Positions 6,277 to 9,910 of a DNA stretch of 9,910 nt are shown here, piece after piece. The stretch lies in assembly GCA_021796175.1 (NCBI GenBank), contig JAJYOM010000053.1, forward strand, positions 1-9,910. Reading direction: 5' to 3'. Both the position numbers and the translations under genes were made by a program. The notes below the pieces were generated by a model. It was given only the letters and a program-made list of their open reading frames with translations. It had not been told where the DNA came from and ran no database searches. The DNA is from Thermoplasmata archaeon. GTDB lineage: Archaea; Thermoplasmatota; Thermoplasmata; Sysuiplasmatales; Sysuiplasmataceae. Position 1 is the first letter of the stretch. Each line of letters begins with the position of its first letter.

Positions 6277-6627
6277 GCTTGCAAGATACCTTCTGGCGTC
6301 TCCGGCAGTGAATAGCGGGAGAGTTCATACGGGGAGACCCAAGTGAAAGAGGTACATGGGCACTCTAACGCCGTGTCTTTGATAATCGATTAACAAGATC
6401 GAAAAATGAGCTAATTTTGTGGACTCGAGACGCTGTACACTACCCTGGACGTTCAATCTGGAGTGATGTATATCAGTATATGAGGTATACTAATTCTCTG
6501 TTTTAGGGGACAGATACAGCGGACTTCCATGATCATCCAGCTTTCTTAGGGAGATCATCCCTTTGAAGCCTTTTGCCAAAATTGTAAAAGACGTTTCAAC
6601 TAAAATGTTCAAATTAATGAGTAAAAA
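6277..6627. other. Non-coding stretch upstream of the AbiEi-like gene
   Basis: The first 80 bases hold the broken 5' part of the AbiEi-like frame. Beyond them I see no gene. Small patterns include a near-palindrome at 6401-6419 (AAAAT-GAGCTA-ATTTT), three tandem 8-mers of GTATATCA type at 6468-6491, and a direct repeat GATCATCC in 6530-6571. Confidence 0.4.
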
Positions 6628-6645
6628 TACTCAATGTATTGAGTA
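6619..6645. promoter_or_regulatory. TGAGTA/TACTCA dyad cluster, operator-like
   Basis: Three half-sites lie in a row: TGAGTA (6619-6624), TACTCA (6628-6633) and TGAGTA (6640-6645). The first two form a hairpin around AAA(A); the last two belong to the perfect 18-base dyad TACTCAAT-GT-ATTGAGTA (6628-6645). It ends two bases before ATG 6648 and lies about 300 bases upstream of the AbiEi-like gene. It looks like a repressor site. Confidence 0.4.
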
Positions 6646-6647
6646 AA

Positions 6648-6851
6648 ATGTCACTTACCGAAACTGCTTACTCCATTCAGCCACTCAATCCTGAACGTCC
6701 TGCTCAATCGCTTGAGAGAATTGAGGCGATTCATACAAGTTCTGACGTGACCGTGTCAGGCTGGAAAAATGACTATGGCGATTCGGTCGATGAAGTATTC
6801 GAGATTGCCGGTTCATTATGGCACCGCCGATGTGCCCGGCCTCAAGGATAG
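6648..6851 (+). CDS. Doubtful short ORF (67 aa)
   Basis: A 67-residue frame starting MSLTETAYSIQPLNPERPAQ, with no family I recognise. It is acidic in the second half (DYGDSVDEVFEIAGSLW) and has no membrane segment. The only support is position: an AT-rich, weakly TATA-like AAATTAAT at 6611-6618 and the dyad cluster directly before the ATG would make a repressible promoter. No ribosome site is seen. It could equally be chance or the remnant of a longer gene. Confidence 0.22.
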   Translation: MSLTETAYSIQPLNPERPAQSLERIEAIHTSSDVTVSGWKNDYGDSVDEVFEIAGSLWHRRCARPQG

Positions 6852-6867
6852 TTGCTGAATTGAAGAC

Positions 6868-6972
6868 TCAGTCTCCCTGCGGTTTCCAGTGATTGGCCTT
6901 TGCGATAAATCTTGATCCTACGAAGAACCAAACCACTGTCAGGACGATCTCGATGATGCCGTCTTCAATTTG
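6868..6972 (-). pseudogene. Remnant encoding one membrane helix
   Basis: A 34-codon open frame on the minus strand without ATG, GTG or TTG at its beginning reads EDGIIEIVLTVVWFFVGSRF followed by IAKANHWKPQGD and a stop at 6868-6870. The hydrophobic run and positive residues after it are typical of the last transmembrane helix and tail of a membrane protein. In-frame TAA at 6973-6975 cuts it off. Either a decayed gene end or a coincidence. Confidence 0.25.
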
Positions 6973-6975
6973 TTA

Positions 6976-7203
6976 TGCAGAGTGGTTACCTATCTACAGA
7001 AACAGGAACAGGGCCTAACAGAAGGATCCCACGAAGCACATTATGTCAAAAGTCAAATTACTCTTCGCCAATTAAGGATTTGTAAGCTGCAATTGATCTT
7101 TCTCCAAGAGGCTTGTAACAGGCAATACACTATTCAGATAGAAAATGGTGAGCTGCACGCCTGATATGGACTAAGACTGCCAGCCCATGTGGCTCATTCA
7201 ATC
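6976..7203. other. Non-coding spacer
   Basis: A plus-strand frame (6970-7164) crosses this stretch, but it shows no family features and no promoter. I see no RNA gene or repeat. Confidence 0.4.
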
Positions 7204-7710
7204 CTATTGTCGCTTTCCCGGCACCCTGCGGGCATAGTTGAACTCAGTGCTCCAGGAACTGTCTCCAGCTTTTGTTGTTCCCTCCAGCCTCAGACCATTC
7301 TCTCCAACTCTGCTGAAAACGACATCATTTTGAAGTGCGTTCTTGCTGGCAGGATCGCTCTTGAACCTGATACCTTTTGCTGTTTTGGTGACATTTTCGT
7401 TCATCACAAACGACGTGTCGCCCATGTCTGAGAACGCAAATCCCTCCCGCTTAGCCCTTAAGTGCCCAGTGGTTTTATCCGGGAAGACCTGAATATGCTC
7501 AGCATAGAACATGGATTCTTTTTCCTTATCATCATCAAACTGCACTATCTGGATTCCGTCCCCTCCGGGCGCTTTCAGGCACACCATATGTATTTGGTAT
7601 TCCATCTTCCCTTCCTGCGAGGGCATCTCCCCCTTTCCCCTCCATTCACCAATTAGAAATGAAAGGTCCCCTATCTTGGCTGGCTGGTCGTGACCTGTGT
7701 TTTTAGACAT
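7204..7710 (-). CDS. Beta-rich protein, nitrobindin/lipocalin-like barrel
   Basis: A 168-residue soluble protein. Near its start is LSFLIGEWRGKGEM (residues 16-29), the GxWxGxG opening strand found in nitrobindin/FABP-like and DUF1579-type small-ligand barrels. The rest is alternating short polar strands (MEYQIHMVCLK, IQIVQFDDD, SMFYAEHIQVF, HLRAKREGFAFSD, SFVMNENVTK, LRLEGTTKA, STEFNYARRV), as expected of a 10-strand barrel. The C-terminal histidine that binds heme in nitrobindins is not evident, so heme binding should not be assumed. ATG 7710 is chosen over 7725 because TTAAATAT is centred 25-26 bases upstream, exact for a leaderless archaeal mRNA; the 7725 ATG would lie only about 10 bases from it. 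It is divergent from the membrane methyltransferase. No signal peptide. The fold is a moderate-confidence call; the ligand is unknown. Confidence 0.7.
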   Translation of the reverse strand: MSKNTGHDQPAKIGDLSFLIGEWRGKGEMPSQEGKMEYQIHMVCLKAPGGDGIQIVQFDDDKEKESMFYAEHIQVFPDKTTGHLRAKREGFAFSDMGDTSFVMNENVTKTAKGIRFKSDPASKNALQNDVVFSRVGENGLRLEGTTKAGDSSWSTEFNYARRVPGKRQ

Positions 7711-7731
7711 GCATCGAAACTGCATTGCTGC

Positions 7732-7739
7732 ATATTTAA
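7732..7739 (-). promoter_or_regulatory. TATA box of the barrel protein gene
   Basis: On the minus strand TTAAATAT, centred 25-26 bases before ATG 7710. This is the clearest leaderless-promoter geometry in the window and a main reason for regarding the source as archaeal. Confidence 0.65.
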
Positions 7740-7954
7740 GTTACCGGAGAGTTGTAGGACTTCGATTAAATGAACGGCGAGGAGCTTCAGAGCCCAGTCG
7801 GTCAGAGATTAGCGGGCATGATGTCGAACAACGGCTCAAGGCAGAAGGTCATACCTATTCAGGAGGTCAGGCCGTACTTCGGTCAGTGGTTCGAGTATGT
7901 CGCTTCTCTTCCAGATAGAGAGGCTATAGTGAAAGTTCCGTTCTAAACAGGGTG

Positions 7955-8749
7955 ATGTCATTTTCATCGAATAGCTCAAACATAAAGCATCCCAAGTACG
8001 GCATAGACAGACCGGACATTATCGTACTGTGTTCGGTTGGGGGAACACTTTCGATAGCTGTTGCAAGCAGTCTATTCGCTTCCCACATTTTTCCGTCTCT
8101 CGTAAGTGCCATATTGCTGGTGTCGGGATTGGCGATTGGAATCTTGGGTCTACTCGTAGCGACCGCCCTGATGGTATCCACAAAGGTCACGAAATTCACT
8201 CAGAGGGATCGCTTGCTCGATCTGATCGATTGGAGCGCGGTTCGAGACGTTCTGGATGTCGGATGTGGTCCGGGTCTGCTCCTAGTAGGCGCTGCGAAGA
8301 GATTTGAGACCGGAAGGGCAGTGGGGGTGGACATATGGCAGAGATACGCTGAATCAGGAAATAGAGCGGAGGTAACTCTTGCTAATGCAGAGTTCGAAGG
8401 CGTTGCGGAGAACGTGGAAGTAAGTGATGGTGACATTAGGGCTCTCCCATTCCCAGATTCGACGTTCGATGTAGTTCTCAGCAGGAATGTGCTACAGAAT
8501 ATGAAGCACCGAGCAGACAGGCAGAAAGGAATCGAGGAGATCCTGCGAGTACTCAGGCCCGTCGGGCAAATTGGGCTCATCCTGGTGGATTCTTGGAACC
8601 TGGACGAGTACCTCAGCATATTGCGTCAAAATGACGTGAAGATTCTGAAGCTTTTGAAGCCACCACCGTACTTCTTGCCTGGACTTTTGTTTTTGACCAC
8701 GGTGGTAGCCAGAAAGTCAAACGACCGCGTCAGCGAAGCGGATGGATAA
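7955..8749 (+). CDS. Membrane-anchored class I SAM-dependent methyltransferase
   Basis: A 264-residue protein with two predicted membrane helices (about 22-44 and 50-74) and then a complete Rossmann methyltransferase domain. Motif I is VLDVGCGPGLLL (99-110), motif II AVGVDIW (122-128), then GDIRALPFPDSTFDVVLSRNV (159-179) and EILRVLRPVGQIGLIL (195-210). The stretch TQRDRLLDLIDW before motif I and GVDIWQR...SGNRAEVTLANAEFEGV after motif II match a widespread family of small membrane-linked methyltransferases, often annotated Methyltransf_11 or Methyltransf_25. The substrate is unknown: quinone, lipid or small hydrophobic molecules are possible given the anchor. ATG 7955 directly follows an in-frame GTG 7952. 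A weak CTATAGTG at about 7924-7931 would again give a near-leaderless mRNA. The last codons (SEADG) run into the GC-rich, GCGAAGCG-containing segment downstream, so the C-terminus may have been altered by it. Confidence 0.85.
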   Translation: MSFSSNSSNIKHPKYGIDRPDIIVLCSVGGTLSIAVASSLFASHIFPSLVSAILLVSGLAIGILGLLVATALMVSTKVTKFTQRDRLLDLIDWSAVRDVLDVGCGPGLLLVGAAKRFETGRAVGVDIWQRYAESGNRAEVTLANAEFEGVAENVEVSDGDIRALPFPDSTFDVVLSRNVLQNMKHRADRQKGIEEILRVLRPVGQIGLILVDSWNLDEYLSILRQNDVKILKLLKPPPYFLPGLLFLTTVVARKSNDRVSEADG

Positions 8750-8758
8750 GGAGATTCC

Positions 8759-8990
8759 CCCATCGCAAGCAACACCCTTCTGGCTCATCCTTCGCTGCGG
8801 TGCAAATTCACCCCCTCGCTTCGTTCGCCGTGTCCGTCGCTCGCATCGCTCGCTCCTCACCGCTTTCCGCCCCTTCGGGGCCCCCTTCTCTGTCCATCCG
8901 TTCGCCTTGCGCCTTAACCCCCACCTCGAAGCGGGCCACACATCTTCGCTCCGAAAGAGCTCGATTCGCGGGGGTGTTGCTTGCTATGGG
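8759..8990. repeat. GC-rich segment bounded by 19-base inverted repeats
   Basis: The left end (8759-8777) reads CCCATCGCAAGCAACACCC. The right end (8972-8990) is its reverse complement with one mismatch in 19. The 232 bases between the outer ends are GC-rich, full of TCGCT/TTCG (GCGAAGCG on the other strand) repeats and poor in plausible codons, unlike both neighbouring genes. It contains the hairpin GCCCC-TTC-GGGGC (8869-8881). A further inverted match links AGCGAAGCGGATGGA at the end of the methyltransferase gene (about 8732-8746) with TCCATCCGTTCGCC at about 8889-8902. The form suits a MITE-like non-autonomous element or a large structured intergenic element. No target duplication is visible at its edges. 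Frames crossing it on both strands have repetitive Arg/Glu/Ser or Ser/Pro translations and are not credible genes. Confidence 0.5.
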
Positions 8991-9105
8991 CTCGCCTGAC
9001 GGGGAGGGAAAGGAGAAAAATCGAGCTATTTTGACGAAGCGAAGTTGTCTTGGAGATACACCACTCATCAGGGGTGTCGTCGCTATCTGTAGGAAGAATT
9101 GCAGT

Positions 9106-9120
9106 ATCCTGTCAGAGGAT
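9106..9120 (-). terminator. Short hairpin after poxB, weak terminator candidate
   Basis: ATCCT-GTCAG-AGGAT, a perfect 5-base stem, eight bases beyond the poxB stop codon. The following minus-strand sequence is only mildly T-rich, so termination is a guess. The rest of 8991-9127 holds no gene; it includes the near-palindrome at 9015-9033. Confidence 0.25.
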
Positions 9121-9127
9121 CAGGTGT

Positions 9128-9910
9128 TCATCTGAACAACGCTGTCCTGGCAAGATCGATCACTTCGTCGCCTCTTCCGCTCAGAACGGCCTTTGCCATG
9201 TACAGCGTGAATCCCCTGATCTCCTCATAGTGTATGCCAGGCGGTATGATGAGTTCGTTCCTGTTGACAGTGATGTCCACGAGGGCGGGGCCATCATGTT
9301 TTAGCGCCTGGGAAATCGCCGGCTCAACCTCCTCGGGCTTTTCGGCCTTAAATCCAGGTATACCCGCTGCCTCTGCCACTTTCGCAAAATCAGGATTGAC
9401 AAGATCTGTCCCGTACGGAAGAATACCCGCGCCTTTCATCTCCAGCTCCACAAAGTCAAGCGCGCTGTTGTTGAACACGACGACCTTCACAGGCAGTTTG
9501 TGCTGGCGGAGCGTCATCAGCTCGCCCATGAGCATTGAAAGACCGCCGTCGCCGGAGAGCGAAATCACCTGTCGTCCCGGAAAAGCCGCCTGTGCCCCGA
9601 TTGCAACCGGAAGCGCGCCTGCCATCGATCCATGCGAGAATGAGCCTATCAGCCTTCTCTTCCCGTTCATTGTGAGATAACGGGCCGCCCAGAGCGTCGG
9701 TGTTCCGACGTCGCAGACGAATATTGCATCCTCCGCCGCCAGTCTGTCGACTGTCCTTGCGGCATACTGCGGATGCACCGGCGTCTTCCCTTTCTTTCCG
9801 GTGGCGAGTGAATCGAGGTCCGCCCTTGTCTTCCTGTAATGGTCGAGAGAGGTTTTCAGGTGCCCGTCCGCATCTGTCTTCTGCTTCAGATACGGCTTAA
9901 GCGCAATGAG
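9128..9910 (-). CDS. poxB: Pyruvate oxidase / pyruvate:quinone oxidoreductase, C-terminal part (5' end beyond window)
   Basis: The C-terminal 260 residues of a thiamine-diphosphate (ThDP) enzyme that decarboxylates pyruvate to acetate, passing electrons to quinone or oxygen. The fragment follows E. coli PoxB closely: HPQYAARTVDRLAAEDAIF (46-64), CDVGTPTLWAARYL (66-79), GSFSHGSMAGALPVAIGAQA (89-108), and the ThDP/Mg motif from GDGG (120) to FNN (146-148) with SMLMGELMTLRQHKLPVKVV between. The end, GFTLYMAKAVLSGRGDEVID and LARTALFR, matches the C-terminal alpha-peptide through which E. coli PoxB binds membrane lipid and is activated. The frame is open to the right edge; the FAD domain and the N-terminal ThDP domain lie outside. 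SALDFVELEMK replaces the SVLGFVAMEMK of E. coli, a variant I believe is common. Codons are more GC-rich than in the left half of the window, suggesting resident core genome. Related acetolactate synthase-type enzymes are less likely because of the alpha-peptide. Confidence 0.92.
   Translation of the reverse strand, partial: LIALKPYLKQKTDADGHLKTSLDHYRKTRADLDSLATGKKGKTPVHPQYAARTVDRLAAEDAIFVCDVGTPTLWAARYLTMNGKRRLIGSFSHGSMAGALPVAIGAQAAFPGRQVISLSGDGGLSMLMGELMTLRQHKLPVKVVVFNNSALDFVELEMKGAGILPYGTDLVNPDFAKVAEAAGIPGFKAEKPEEVEPAISQALKHDGPALVDITVNRNELIIPPGIHYEEIRGFTLYMAKAVLSGRGDEVIDLARTALFR

Noticed and set aside
6970..7164. Plus-strand 64-codon ORF
   Set aside because: No family resemblance, TATA box or ribosome site; it overlaps the possible membrane-helix remnant.
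8200..8619. Minus-strand 139-codon ORF inside the membrane methyltransferase gene
   Set aside because: Antisense shadow of a gene with clear methyltransferase motifs; the translation is Ser/Thr/Arg/Pro-rich.
8717..9135. Overlapping ORFs on both strands of the GC-rich segment
   Set aside because: They are open only because of the repetitive GC-rich sequence. The translations are low complexity and differ in every frame without support.
9234..9680. Plus-strand 148-codon ORF opposite poxB
   Set aside because: Antisense shadow of a GC-rich gene with strong PoxB homology.
1..9910. CRISPR arrays, tRNA or rRNA genes, insertion-sequence transposases
   Set aside because: No regularly spaced identical repeats, no cloverleaf-like sequence, no conserved rRNA stretch and no transposase motif were found on reading both strands.

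Overview
The window looks archaeal. Several genes have an A/T-only TATA-like box centred about 25 bases before an ATG, which fits leaderless transcripts; Ile ATA and Arg AGA/AGG codons are common. A thermoplasmatal or related euryarchaeal host is my guess, but no rRNA, tRNA or other marker gene is present to prove it.

Left half (1-4900, all genes on the minus strand): a DNA-modification and probable defence locus. In transcription order it holds a 550-residue C5-cytosine DNA methyltransferase, a Vsr-type T:G mismatch endonuclease, a DGQHR-domain protein related to DndB, and a GHKL-fold ATPase that runs off the left edge. The first two form one unit behind a TATA box at 4571-4578. The last two form a second unit whose TATA box lies inside a pair of matching dyads that look like operators. 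The layout resembles the restriction-modification-like islands built around MORC/MutL-type ATPases, with a DndB-like protein added. No restriction endonuclease other than Vsr is visible; one may lie beyond the left edge.

Middle (4902-7203): small and poorly known genes with much non-coding DNA. There is a 76-residue hypothetical protein followed by a strongly self-complementary stretch, a 99-residue hypothetical protein behind a TATA box, a six-codon mini-ORF and a good Shine-Dalgarno site, and a convergent AbiEi-like antitoxin gene with a disrupted 5' end and no toxin partner. After these come about 900 bases with dyads, a doubtful short ORF and a remnant encoding one membrane helix. This has the texture of a decaying accessory region.

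Right part (7204-9910): a 168-residue beta-rich protein of nitrobindin/lipocalin-like appearance is divergent from a membrane-anchored class I SAM methyltransferase. A 232-base GC-rich segment bounded by 19-base inverted repeats follows. Last is the 3' end of a poxB-like pyruvate oxidase (thiamine diphosphate enzyme), which is more GC-rich than the left half and is probably core genome.
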